The notes beneath the pieces were generated by a model. It had not been told where the DNA came from and made no database searches. It was given only the letters and a program-made list of their open reading frames with translations. Positions 1 through 7,698 of a DNA stretch of 22,462 bases are shown in pieces. Both the position numbers and the translations under genes were made by a program. This DNA comes from Acetothermia bacterium UBA3571 (GTDB lineage Bacteria; Bipolaricaulota; Bipolaricaulia; Bipolaricaulales; Bipolaricaulaceae), in NCBI GenBank assembly GCA_002375995.1, contig DFNI01000023.1:2012-24473 (forward strand), written 5' to 3'. The stretch's first letter is position 1; the number at the start of each line of letters is the position of its first letter.

Positions 1-1
1 G

Positions 2-469
2 GTGGTGCGGGCCATGCCCAACATGCCCTGCCTCGTGGGCCAGGGAATGACGGTCCTTTGCCCCGGACGCTTCGCCTCCAAGGAGCACCTCGCCCTCGCC
101 CGGGAGGTCTTCTCCGCCGTGGGCCGGGTGGCGGTGGTGGACGATGAGGACCTGATGGACCCGGTTACCGCCCTCTCCGGGGCCGGTCCTGCCTACGCCT
201 ACATCATCATCGAGGCCCTGGCCGAGGGCGGGGTGAAGATGGGCCTCCCCCGGGAACTGGCCACCGAACTCGCGGCGCAGACGCTCCTGGGGAGCGCCGC
301 CATGGTCCTCGAGACCGGCGAGCACCCGGCCCTACTCAAGGACATGGTCACCACCCCGGCCGGGGTCACCATCGACGGGATCATGGCCCTGGAGGAGGGG
401 GGAATCCGGGTGGACCTCATCAAGGCGGTGATGGCCGCCACCGAACGGGCCCGGGCCCTCAACCACTGA
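2..469 (+). CDS. proC: Pyrroline-5-carboxylate reductase, C-terminal part (5' end outside window)
   Basis: Last step of proline synthesis: NAD(P)H-dependent reduction of 1-pyrroline-5-carboxylate to L-proline in the cytoplasm. The 155 visible residues are the end of the Rossmann domain (MPNMPC) and the whole helical dimerisation domain. They include the family-typical stretches VTALSGAGPAYAY, ALAEGGVKMGLPRE and the C-terminal TTPAGVTIDGIMALEEGG. Typical family length is about 265-275 residues, so roughly 110 N-terminal residues lie upstream of the window and the GTG at position 2 is not the real start. The gene ends 25 bases before the uvrB ATG, and the uvrB promoter lies in that gap. Identification is secure. 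Confidence 0.95.
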   Translation: MVRAMPNMPCLVGQGMTVLCPGRFASKEHLALAREVFSAVGRVAVVDDEDLMDPVTALSGAGPAYAYIIIEALAEGGVKMGLPRELATELAAQTLLGSAAMVLETGEHPALLKDMVTTPAGVTIDGIMALEEGGIRVDLIKAVMAATERARALNH

Positions 470-472
470 GGG
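456..472. other. Small inverted repeat over the proC stop codon
   Basis: CCCTCA (456-461) and TGAGGG (467-472) form a perfect 6-bp stem with a 5-nt loop. The proC stop codon lies inside the 3' arm. The T-rich stretch (486-490) starts 13 nt downstream, too far for a standard intrinsic terminator. The repeat occupies the -35 position of the uvrB promoter, so it could be a weak terminator, a protein-binding site or chance. Confidence 0.3.
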
Positions 473-478
473 TACGGC

Positions 479-484
479 TATAAT
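479..484 (+). promoter_or_regulatory. -10 element of uvrB, near-leaderless geometry
   Basis: A perfect TATAAT ends 10 nt before the uvrB ATG at 495. Transcription would normally start about 7 nt after the hexamer, near 491, leaving only a few bases before the start codon. There is no Shine-Dalgarno in those bases and no convincing -35 box. Confidence 0.6.
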
Positions 485-494
485 CTTTTTGGGG

Positions 495-2486
495 ATGGCG
501 AAAGTAAAGGCCCCGGAGCGCTTCGAGCTCGTGACCCCGCTCCGCCCCAAGGGCGACCAGCCCAAGGCCATCGCGGAGCTTACCGAGGGTGTGCTCGAGG
601 GACTTAGGTACCAGACGCTGCTCGGGGCGACCGGAACGGGGAAGACATTCACCATAGCTCACGTGATCCAGAACGTGCAGAAACCCACCCTGGTCATCGC
701 TCACAATAAAACCCTCACCGCCCAGCTGTACAACGAGCTCAAGGAGCTCTTCCCCCACAACGCCGTCCACTACTTCGTCTCCTACTACGACTACTACCAG
801 CCAGAAGCTTACATCCCCGAGACCGACACCTACATCGAGAAGGACGCGTCCATCAACGAGGAGATCGACCGCTTGAGACACGCAGCCACCTCGGCCCTTT
901 TAGAGCGGCGCGACGTTATCATCGTGGCGAGCGTCTCCTGCATCTACGGCCTGGGATCGCCCGAGACCTACGCGGGGATGTCCTTGGTCCTGGAGGTGGG
1001 GCGGGAGTACGACCTGGACGAGGTCCTGCGGCAGCTCGTGCTCATGCAGTACCGCCGGAACGAGATCGCATTCGAGCGGGCCACCTTCCGCCTCCGGGGA
1101 GATGTGTTGGAGCTCATCCCCTCCTCGGGGGAGGAGGCGCTCCGGATCGAGTTCTTCGGGGACGAGGTGGAGCGAATTACGGTGATCGACCCTTTGACCG
1201 GGGATCACATCGCCGACCGGGAGCGGGTGGTGATCCCCCCGGCGAGCCACTACGTGGCCCCGGAGGAAAGGCTGCGGCGGGCGATCGAGGGGATCGAGGA
1301 GGAGCTCGAGGAGCGGCTGGCGGAGCTCCGGGCGAAAGGGAAGCTCCTCGAGGCCCAGCGCCTGGAGCAGCGCACCCGCTACGACCTCGAGATGCTAAAG
1401 GAGTTTGGGTGGTGCCCGGGGATCGAGAACTACTCCCGGCACCTGGACGGCCGCGCTCCCGGGGAGCCCCCCTGGACCCTGCTGGATTACTTCCCGCCCG
1501 ATTTCCTCGTGGTGATCGATGAGTCCCACATGACGGTGCCGCAGCTTAGGGGGATGTACTTCGGCGACCGCTCCCGGAAGGAGACCCTGGTGGAGTTCGG
1601 GTTCCGCCTCCCCTCGGCCTTGGATAACCGCCCCCTCACCTTCGAGGAGTTCGAGGCCCGAGTGAAGCAGGTGATCTTCATGTCCGCCACCCCGGGCCCC
1701 TACGAGCGGAAGGTATCCCAGAAGATCGTGGAGCAGATCGTGCGGCCCACGGGCCTCGTGGACCCGGAGGTGGTGGTCCACCCCACCGAGGGCCAGATCG
1801 ACCACCTGATCGGGGAGCTGAAAAAGGTCATCGCCCGGGGGGAGCGGGCGCTGGTCACTACCCTCACGAAGAGGATGGCCGAGGACCTATCGGAATATCT
1901 CCTCGAGGCGGGGATCCGGGCGCGGTACCTGCACTCCGAGATCGAGACCCTGGAGCGGGTGGAGATCCTGCGGGATCTACGCTTGGGGAAGTTCGACGTG
2001 CTGGTGGGGGTGAACCTGTTGCGGGAGGGGCTTGACCTCCCGGAGGTATCGCTGGTGGCGATCCTGGACGCCGACAAGGAGGGATTCCTGCGCTCGGCCA
2101 CCTCCCTCATACAGACCATCGGTCGGGCGGCCAGGAACGTCCGGGGAAAGGTGATCCTTTACGCCGACGAGCTCACCGACTCGATCCGGGAGGCCATCGA
2201 GGAAACGAACCGCCGGAGGAGGATCCAGATCGAGTACAACCGAAAACACGGGATCACCCCCGAGACGGTCAAAAAGGCCGTCTACGACCACCTGGCGGAG
2301 GAGATCTACGGCCAGAAGGCCCCAGCGTTCCGGGTGCCCAAGGAGCCGGAGAAGCTCTCCCGGGAGGAGTTGGTGAAGACCATAAAGGAGCTAGAGCGAG
2401 AGATGCGGGCCGCGGCGGAAAGGTTGGAGTTCGAGCTCGCCGCGGCCCTCAGGGACAAGATTCGGGAACTCAGGCGCCTGCTTTAG
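495..2486 (+). CDS. uvrB: UvrABC excinuclease subunit B
   Basis: Damage-verifying helicase-like subunit of nucleotide excision repair. UvrA loads it at lesions, and it then recruits UvrC for incision. The 663-residue protein has the normal length. Visible motifs are Walker A GATGTGKT near residue 45, the aromatic beta-hairpin YYDYYQPEAYIPETDTYIEK near 95-115, the DESH motif of helicase motif II, SATPGPYE, the QTIGRAARN motif VI, and a C-terminal UVR domain (EFELAAALRDKIRELR) that contacts UvrC. A TTG two codons upstream (489) is also in frame. I prefer ATG 495 because the -10 box ends at 484 and a transcript would begin near 491, downstream of that TTG. No SOS-box-like palindrome was recognised. 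The gene runs convergently into the next one with one base between stop codons. Confidence 0.97.
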   Translation: MAKVKAPERFELVTPLRPKGDQPKAIAELTEGVLEGLRYQTLLGATGTGKTFTIAHVIQNVQKPTLVIAHNKTLTAQLYNELKELFPHNAVHYFVSYYDYYQPEAYIPETDTYIEKDASINEEIDRLRHAATSALLERRDVIIVASVSCIYGLGSPETYAGMSLVLEVGREYDLDEVLRQLVLMQYRRNEIAFERATFRLRGDVLELIPSSGEEALRIEFFGDEVERITVIDPLTGDHIADRERVVIPPASHYVAPEERLRRAIEGIEEELEERLAELRAKGKLLEAQRLEQRTRYDLEMLKEFGWCPGIENYSRHLDGRAPGEPPWTLLDYFPPDFLVVIDESHMTVPQLRGMYFGDRSRKETLVEFGFRLPSALDNRPLTFEEFEARVKQVIFMSATPGPYERKVSQKIVEQIVRPTGLVDPEVVVHPTEGQIDHLIGELKKVIARGERALVTTLTKRMAEDLSEYLLEAGIRARYLHSEIETLERVEILRDLRLGKFDVLVGVNLLREGLDLPEVSLVAILDADKEGFLRSATSLIQTIGRAARNVRGKVILYADELTDSIREAIEETNRRRRIQIEYNRKHGITPETVKKAVYDHLAEEIYGQKAPAFRVPKEPEKLSREELVKTIKELEREMRAAAERLEFELAAALRDKIRELRRLL

Positions 2487-2487
2487 C

Positions 2488-3033
2488 TCAGAAGAACTGG
2501 AGCGCCAAGGCCGCCAAGGCTAGAACCACCCCGGTGATCCCAACGATAAGGGCGAGCTGTGCCTTCCCCGCGAGCCCCTGTACCTGAGCGGGTCCCTGCT
2601 GTTCCAGCTTGGTAACCCGGTTCCCCAGGGAGCTCACGGTGGTTTTCAGGGTCTGGATCTCCCGGGCCGTCTGGACGAGCTCCTGTTCCACCTGCCGGAT
2701 GCGAGTCTCCAGGCCCGCCACCTTCTGGGTCAACCCCGCCACGTCTCCGGTGGGGGCCGCGGGGATCTTGCCCTCCAGGTACTGGACCGCCCGGGCGATC
2801 CAGATCGCCCCGGTGGAACGGGTGAGGGGGTCGCTACCCTTGAAGGTACCGCTGGGATCCGGGGTAATGATCTTGCGCTCGAGGAGGAACACCACATACT
2901 GATACGCGGGATCGCCGGGAAGGAGGTCCTGGAACACGCCCCCCGCGCCCCCACCCGCGATCCCCGGGGTCGCCCCGATGAACCCCCATACCGAAGCCAC
3001 CAATACCGCCAAGAGAACCATCTTCGCTCTCAT
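2488..3033 (-). CDS. Small SLH-domain, coiled-coil, C-terminally anchored envelope protein (Omp-alpha-like)
   Basis: A 181-residue exported protein with four parts. A signal peptide covers about residues 1-26 (basic MRAK, then a hydrophobic stretch). A single S-layer-homology-like domain spans about 32-90 (VFQDLLPGDPAYQYVVFLLER through DPLTRSTGAIWIARAVQYL). A heptad-rich coiled coil spans about 98-146 (AGLETRIRQVEQELVQTAREI). A C-terminal hydrophobic helix spans about 157-181 and ends in two Phe. This order matches Thermotoga Omp-alpha, a rod that ties peptidoglycan to the outer membrane, but with a much shorter coil. I infer an envelope spacer or tether. The start has an AAAGGGG ribosome site 5 nt upstream (3039-3045). 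It stands alone, convergent with uvrB and divergent from the GTPase gene. Which membrane the last helix enters cannot be read from the sequence. Confidence 0.75.
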   Translation of the reverse strand: MRAKMVLLAVLVASVWGFIGATPGIAGGGAGGVFQDLLPGDPAYQYVVFLLERKIITPDPSGTFKGSDPLTRSTGAIWIARAVQYLEGKIPAAPTGDVAGLTQKVAGLETRIRQVEQELVQTAREIQTLKTTVSSLGNRVTKLEQQGPAQVQGLAGKAQLALIVGITGVVLALAALALQFF

Positions 3034-3159
3034 CCCATCCCCTTTCGCACGAAGAGCTTGTGATCGATGTTACAGAAAATGGGTTCCGACATCTGGGGCA
3101 AAAGGCCCCATGGGAAAGGGACTTTTGTCCTGCACAGGACGCCCCGGGGGTCCCGAGGC

Positions 3160-3168
3160 TGTTAAAAT
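3160..3168 (+). promoter_or_regulatory. Extended -10 promoter of the TGS GTPase gene
   Basis: TGTTAAAAT (TG-N-TAAAAT) ends 9 nt before the ATG at 3178. The expected transcription start is near 3175, giving an almost leaderless mRNA. A GAGG lies 1 nt before the ATG, too close to act as a normal Shine-Dalgarno. No -35 box stands at the right distance, which fits an extended -10 promoter. Confidence 0.55.
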
Positions 3169-3177
3169 AAACGAGGT

Positions 3178-4167
3178 ATGCCGGCCAATCTCACCCCGGA
3201 GTTCCTGGAAGCCAGGGAGCGGTTCCGCAAGGCCAAGACCGACGAGGAGCGGCTGGACGCCCTCATGGAGATGTTGGCTACCATCCCCAAACACAAGGGC
3301 ACGGAGAAGATGCGGGCCGACATCAAGCGCCGCATCGCCAAACTCAAGGAAAAACAGGAACAACGCCGCCGCTCCGGGGGACGGTCCGGCCCGAGCTACC
3401 ACGTGGAGCGGGAGGGTGCGGCCCAGATGGTCCTGGTGGGCCCGCCCAACACCGGCAAGTCCTCCCTCCTGGCCCTCCTCACCAACGCCAACCCCGATAT
3501 CGCCCCCTTCCCTATGTCCACCTTCAGGCCGTGCCCGGGCATGATGGAGTACGAGGACATCCAGATCCAGCTCGTGGACCTCCCCCCCATCACCAGGGAG
3601 TACACGGAGGGGTGGGTCTTTAGTCTCGTGCGCACCGCCGACGGGGCAGTCTTCTGCGTTGACCTTTCCCTGGACGACTGGGTGGGGGCCGCCGAGGAGG
3701 CCCTGGGGCTTTTGCGGGAGCGCCACATAGTCCTGGGGAAAGGCCCCACCCGGCAGCTGGATTGGCGCACGGTGGAGCTCCGCACCCTGGCGTTGGGGAC
3801 GAAGATCGACCTCGCCCCGGGGAGGGCGGAGGAGTTCCGCCATTGGGCCGCGGAGCGATTCTTCGCCTCGGGGCTCGTCTCTTTCGAGACCTTCGAGGGC
3901 GTAGAAGAGGTGGGGGAGCTCATTTTCAAGTCGGCCGGGATCGTGCGGGTCTACACGAAAAAGCCCGGGCATCCCCCCGACATGGAGCAGCCCTACACCC
4001 TCCGAGAGGGGGCCACGATCCTGGACGTGGTGGAACACATCCACAAGGAGTTCGTGGAGAAACTGAAGTACGTCAGGCTCTGGGGCTCGGGGAAGTTCGA
4101 CGGCCAGCACGCGCCGCTTGACCACGTGGTCCAGGACGGGGACATCGTGGAGATCCACGTCCACTGA
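3178..4167 (+). CDS. DRG/Obg-like GTPase with C-terminal TGS domain
   Basis: A 329-residue P-loop GTPase of the DRG/Obg type. A basic, helical N-terminal segment (about 1-70, ending KLKEKQEQRRR) precedes the G domain. G1 is GPPNTGKSS (about 88-96), a switch-I Thr sits in PFPMSTFRP, G3 is DLPP (134-137) and G4 is TKID (208-211). A TGS domain fills the C-terminus, from about 255 (YTKKPGHPPDM) to the end (DGDIVEIHVH). TGS domains in DRG proteins, Obg relatives and ThrRS bind RNA or regulators, so a ribosome- or translation-linked role is a family-based guess. DRG-type proteins are typical of archaea and eukaryotes, and related TGS GTPases occur in deep-branching bacteria. It is followed after 71 nt by the U32-like gene and may share its transcript. 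Confidence 0.85.
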   Translation: MPANLTPEFLEARERFRKAKTDEERLDALMEMLATIPKHKGTEKMRADIKRRIAKLKEKQEQRRRSGGRSGPSYHVEREGAAQMVLVGPPNTGKSSLLALLTNANPDIAPFPMSTFRPCPGMMEYEDIQIQLVDLPPITREYTEGWVFSLVRTADGAVFCVDLSLDDWVGAAEEALGLLRERHIVLGKGPTRQLDWRTVELRTLALGTKIDLAPGRAEEFRHWAAERFFASGLVSFETFEGVEEVGELIFKSAGIVRVYTKKPGHPPDMEQPYTLREGATILDVVEHIHKEFVEKLKYVRLWGSGKFDGQHAPLDHVVQDGDIVEIHVH

Positions 4168-4238
4168 ATCCTTCCGATTTGCCTCCCTTTCTTTTGGGCG
4201 CCACACTGGAACCACCACTACCCGGACAAGGAGGGAGT

Positions 4239-5189
4239 ATGGACCAGCGTAAGGTAAAGGAGATCCTTTCCAAACACGGGATCCCCGGGGAGGACGCCTA
4301 CGATCTCCCCGAGAGCCCCCTCCGCTTCCCGGACGGGGCCCAGTACCGCATGGAGATCTCCGGGGTGGAGCGCCCGGAAGTACTGGAGGCGGTGATCACC
4401 GAGGCCCAGAGGCGAAAGCTCCCGGTGCACCGCATGATCTCCACGGTGATGGGGGCGACGCTTCTCGACCGGGCCGAACTCCGGGACTTCGCTCAGATCG
4501 CCGCCGACGCGAAGGTGGAGGTGATCATCACCCCCGGCCCTCGCTCCGGCTGGGACACGGGCAGACAGCTCGTCACCCCGGAGGGAGGGCTTTCGGGGCT
4601 TCGCTTCCGGGGGGCGGACCAGCTCCAGTACGTGGTCGCGGACATCCTGCGGGCGGTGGAGCTCGGGTTCCGGGGCTTCCTCGTCCTGGACGAAGGACTC
4701 TTGTGGCTCCTTTCCCGCATGAGGGAGGAAGGAGATCTCCCCGAGGACGTGGTGTTCAAGGTCTCGGTCTTCGCCGGCCACGGGAACCCCGCCGGGGCCA
4801 AGGTGCTCGAGTCGTTGGGGGCGAACACCTTCAATCCCCTGGCCGACCTCTCCCTGCCGCAGCTCGGGGCCATCCGGCAGGCGGTCAGGATGCCCCTGGA
4901 CCTCCACATCTACCTCACCGACTCCTTCGGGGGGTTCAATCGGTTCTACGACGGGCCGGAGATGGTGCGGGTATGTTCTCCGTGTTACTTTAAGATGGAG
5001 CCCGGCCCGGCGTGCGTGGTGGGCCCCGGGGCCCTGTACAAGCCGTGGGTCTCGGGTAAGACCCTGGCCGATTGGGGACGGGAGAAGGTAAAGTTCGCCC
5101 AGATCCTCCACGAGCTCATCCAGGAGTCGTACCCCGGGGCGGTCCTCTCCGATTGGGGCCCGCCGGATCTGGCGGTCCCACAACCCTAG
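4239..5189 (+). CDS. U32-like peptidase-family protein
   Basis: A soluble protein of 316 residues with no signal peptide or membrane helix. Its alternating strands and helices (VEVIITPGPR, GFRGFLVLDEGLL, VVFKVSVFAGHGNPAGAKVLE, GANTFNPLADLSLPQL, PLDLHIYLTDSFGG) read like a TIM barrel. The tail contains CSPCYFKMEPGP. I recognise this pattern from proteins usually labelled U32 family peptidase. The peptidase activity is not established, and several U32 relatives are RNA- or quinone-modifying enzymes. C246 and C249 (CxxC) plus C259 could bind metal or a cluster, though they may equally be structural. ATG 4239 is chosen because AAGGAGGG (4228-4235) lies just upstream; an in-frame extension to 4179 has no such site. 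The P1 peptidase gene follows after 4 nt, so the pair is almost surely one operon. Confidence 0.6.
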   Translation: MDQRKVKEILSKHGIPGEDAYDLPESPLRFPDGAQYRMEISGVERPEVLEAVITEAQRRKLPVHRMISTVMGATLLDRAELRDFAQIAADAKVEVIITPGPRSGWDTGRQLVTPEGGLSGLRFRGADQLQYVVADILRAVELGFRGFLVLDEGLLWLLSRMREEGDLPEDVVFKVSVFAGHGNPAGAKVLESLGANTFNPLADLSLPQLGAIRQAVRMPLDLHIYLTDSFGGFNRFYDGPEMVRVCSPCYFKMEPGPACVVGPGALYKPWVSGKTLADWGREKVKFAQILHELIQESYPGAVLSDWGPPDLAVPQP

Positions 5190-5193
5190 CCCG

Positions 5194-6198
5194 ATGAACT
5201 CCTTCCGCGCGTTGGGGCTATCGCTGGGGCAGCTTCCCCCCGGGAAGGGATGTTCCATCTGTGACGTCCCCGGGGTGCGGGTGGGACACCGGACCCTCGT
5301 GCGGGGCTCGGGCCCCGGGGCGATGCGGACCGGGGTCACGGCCATAGTTCCCCCCGGGGACCCCTACGCTGAGCCCCTGCCGGCAGGGGCGTTCGTCCTC
5401 CACGGCCACGGAAAGGCGGTGGGGCTGTGGCAGCTCCTGCACCTCGGGACCCTGGAGACCCCCATCCTCCTCACCAACACCCTGGCGACCTTCCGCTGCG
5501 CCGACGCCGTGATAACCTGGGTCCTCGAGCGCCACCCCGATGCTCGCTCGATAAACCCAGTGGTGCTCGAGTGCAACGACGGTTACCTCTCGGCCATCGA
5601 GTCCCGGCCGATCACGGAGGGGGATGCCCTGGCGGCCCTGGAGGCCGCGGGGGAGGAAGTGGAGGAGGGGTGTGTGGGCGCCGGGACCGGGATGATGGCG
5701 TTCGAGCTCAAGTCCGGGATCGGCACCGCCTCCCGGCGGGCGGGGGAGTGGACGGTGGGGGCGTTGGCCCTGCCCAACATGGGCCGGCGGGAGGACCTCC
5801 TCTTTTTGGGGAGGAAACTGGACCTATCGGGGCTTCCCCGGGTCCGCCGGGAGGACCGGGGATCGGTGGTGGTGATCCTGGCCACCGACGCGCCGCTTCT
5901 TCCGGAACAGCTTTCGCGCCTGGCACGACGGGGGGCGCTGGGGCTCGCCCGCACCGGGGCCCCGGCGTCCCCGGGCTCGGGGGATTTCCTGGTGGCGTTC
6001 TCCACCGCGTACCGCATCCCCAGGAAAGCGGTGCGGGTAAAAGTAGAGTTCGTACCGGACTACGAGCTCGGGAAGCTGTACCGGGCCGCGGCTGAGGCCA
6101 CGGAAGAAGCGGTGCTTTCCGCCCTCCTCTCCGCCCGCGACATGGAGGGCCGGAAGGGGGTTGTTCCGGCCCTCCCCCGGGAGCTCGTGCTAACTTGA
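5194..6198 (+). CDS. P1 (S58, DmpA/BapA-type) aminopeptidase
   Basis: A 334-residue member of the DmpA / beta-aminopeptidase family, N-terminal-nucleophile enzymes that self-cleave before a catalytic Ser. The predicted cleavage site is G223-S224 in REDRGSVVVILATDAPL, matching the family's GSxxxxxxTDAPL signature. Other family marks are DVPGVRVGH near 24-32, TGVTAIVPP (46-54), ILLTNTLA (91-98), the ECNDG turn, GCVGAGTGM (159-167) and SGSGDF-like SPGSGDFLVAF near 259-269. Family substrates are small peptides with N-terminal D- or beta-amino acids; the substrate here is unknown. No signal peptide is visible, so it should be cytoplasmic. There is no Shine-Dalgarno; the ATG follows the upstream stop by 4 nt, so coupled translation is likely. 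Its last 9 bases overlap the convergent cca gene. Confidence 0.85.
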   Translation: MNSFRALGLSLGQLPPGKGCSICDVPGVRVGHRTLVRGSGPGAMRTGVTAIVPPGDPYAEPLPAGAFVLHGHGKAVGLWQLLHLGTLETPILLTNTLATFRCADAVITWVLERHPDARSINPVVLECNDGYLSAIESRPITEGDALAALEAAGEEVEEGCVGAGTGMMAFELKSGIGTASRRAGEWTVGALALPNMGRREDLLFLGRKLDLSGLPRVRREDRGSVVVILATDAPLLPEQLSRLARRGALGLARTGAPASPGSGDFLVAFSTAYRIPRKAVRVKVEFVPDYELGKLYRAAAEATEEAVLSALLSARDMEGRKGVVPALPRELVLT

Positions 6199-7635
6199 GG
6201 CTTCCATGGAGCGCCGCTCCTGCCAGAGGGAGGCAGCGTGACGTAGGGCTTCTTCCCGGGTGGTGATCTCCCCGGCGAGGATCTTCTCGTGAACACGGTC
6301 CAAAATCTCCCCGAGCACCGGGCCTTTGGGGACCCCTAAGGCGATGAGGTCGTGGCCGTTGATGAGGGAGCGGGCGAATTTAAGCCCCCGCACCCGCTTG
6401 AGGTGCAAAAGTACCCGCACCGTCTCGGAAAACACCGGAAGCCACGCCGACGATTTGTGGGCCGAGGCCTCGGCGTCGCAGAGGAGGAGCCGCAACAAAT
6501 CGGCGAAGAGAGGAAACCTAGCGGGAAGGTCTTCCAAGGGAAAGGCCTCGTGCTCGCCGGTGGTTATGAGGAGGACCTGTTTTCCGCGGCCCATCTGCGG
6601 GAGGCGCGCCACCCGCATGTGTTCCCGCACCAAAAACAGGACCCATTCGATCTCCCGGTTGGAGAAGCGCAGCCTCCGCATGGCCTCCTCCGTTATCCTC
6701 TGGCCGATGGCCTCGTGTCCTCCCATGTGCTCTCCCTTGGACCTGCGGAAGGCCGCGGGCTTCCCCACGTCGTGGAAGAGCACCGCTAGCTTCACCAGAT
6801 GGGAAAAGCCCAGCGTGTCGGCCACCTCCAAGGCGAGGAGGGTGTGGGTGAACACGTCCCCCTCGGGGTGGTAGTCTTCCGGCTGGGGAACCCCCTTCAT
6901 GGCCGTGATCTCGGGGAGGATCCTCTCCAAAAGGCCCAACTCGTCCATGAGGCTGAAGCCCTTAGCTGCCCTAGGAGTTTCCAGGATCTTGACAAGTTCC
7001 TCCCGGATCCTTTCCCAGGAGATCCCGGTGATCTTTTCGGCGTTGGCGGCGATGGCCTCCCGGGTCTTCCCTTCGATGGAGAAGCCTAGCTTGCACGCGA
7101 ACCGTACCGCCCTGAGCATCCGGAGGTAGTCCTCGGAGAACCGGACCGCGGGGTCGCCGATGGTACGGATGACCCGGGCCTCGATGTCCCGGATCCCACC
7201 CACGAGGTCGATCACCTCGCCGTCGGGGCGTGCCGCGAGGCCGTTTACGGTGAAGTCGCGGCGCTTCAGGTCCTCTTCCAACGCGGTCCACGTCACCGCG
7301 TCGGGGCGGCGGCCGTCGGAGTAGCCCCGCTCCGCCCGGAAGGTGGCCACTTCGTATTGGTGGCCGTCTGGGGCAACCACCACCATCACCCCAAACGCCT
7401 CTCCCACCGCCAAGACCGGGCGGTCGCGGAAGATCCTCTTGATCTCCTCCGGGGGGGCGGAGGTGGCGATGTCCACGTCGTGGGGGGAGAACTCCCGGCC
7501 CTCGAGTTGGGCGATGATCCCATCGCGCACCACCCCGCCCACGAGGACCGCCTCGTGGCCGGCTGCGGCAAGCCGCCGCAGGATCTCCTCCACGAAAGGA
7601 TGTCGAGCGAATATCTCCTCTACAGGGATCCGCAT
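6190..7635 (-). CDS. cca: CCA-adding tRNA nucleotidyltransferase with HD domain
   Basis: A class II tRNA nucleotidyltransferase that builds or repairs the 3' CCA end of tRNAs. The 481-residue protein begins with the nucleotidyltransferase core: LVGGVVRDG (about 31-39), the metal-binding DVD (53-55), then RRDFTVNGLA. A motif-D helix follows (EDYLRMLRAVRFACKLGFSIE). The C-terminal half holds an HD domain (HTLLALEVAD, LAVLFHDVGKPAAF, GHEAIGQRI). Sequence alone does not separate full CCA-adding from A-adding enzymes, and no second nucleotidyltransferase is visible here to suggest a split system. The start ATG has GGGGGAAG directly upstream as a weak ribosome site. The ABC permease gene ends 63 nt upstream on the same strand, so co-transcription is possible. 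Confidence 0.92.
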   Translation of the reverse strand: MRIPVEEIFARHPFVEEILRRLAAAGHEAVLVGGVVRDGIIAQLEGREFSPHDVDIATSAPPEEIKRIFRDRPVLAVGEAFGVMVVVAPDGHQYEVATFRAERGYSDGRRPDAVTWTALEEDLKRRDFTVNGLAARPDGEVIDLVGGIRDIEARVIRTIGDPAVRFSEDYLRMLRAVRFACKLGFSIEGKTREAIAANAEKITGISWERIREELVKILETPRAAKGFSLMDELGLLERILPEITAMKGVPQPEDYHPEGDVFTHTLLALEVADTLGFSHLVKLAVLFHDVGKPAAFRRSKGEHMGGHEAIGQRITEEAMRRLRFSNREIEWVLFLVREHMRVARLPQMGRGKQVLLITTGEHEAFPLEDLPARFPLFADLLRLLLCDAEASAHKSSAWLPVFSETVRVLLHLKRVRGLKFARSLINGHDLIALGVPKGPVLGEILDRVHEKILAGEITTREEALRHAASLWQERRSMEASS

Positions 7636-7698
7636 CTTCCCCCGAGCTTACAGTGGTCAGGGGGAAAGGGAAAGGATCCTTGCTGAGACAGAACCCTT

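Noticed and set aside
3799..3813. TKID instead of NKxD in G4 of the TGS GTPase as a loss of GTP specificity
   Set aside because: TKxD is an accepted G4 variant in several bacterial GTPase families, so it is not evidence of inactivity.
7636..7698. Separate promoter or terminator between the ABC permease and cca
   Set aside because: Only AAGGATCCTT (a short palindrome) and a weak TAAGCT are present; neither is convincing.
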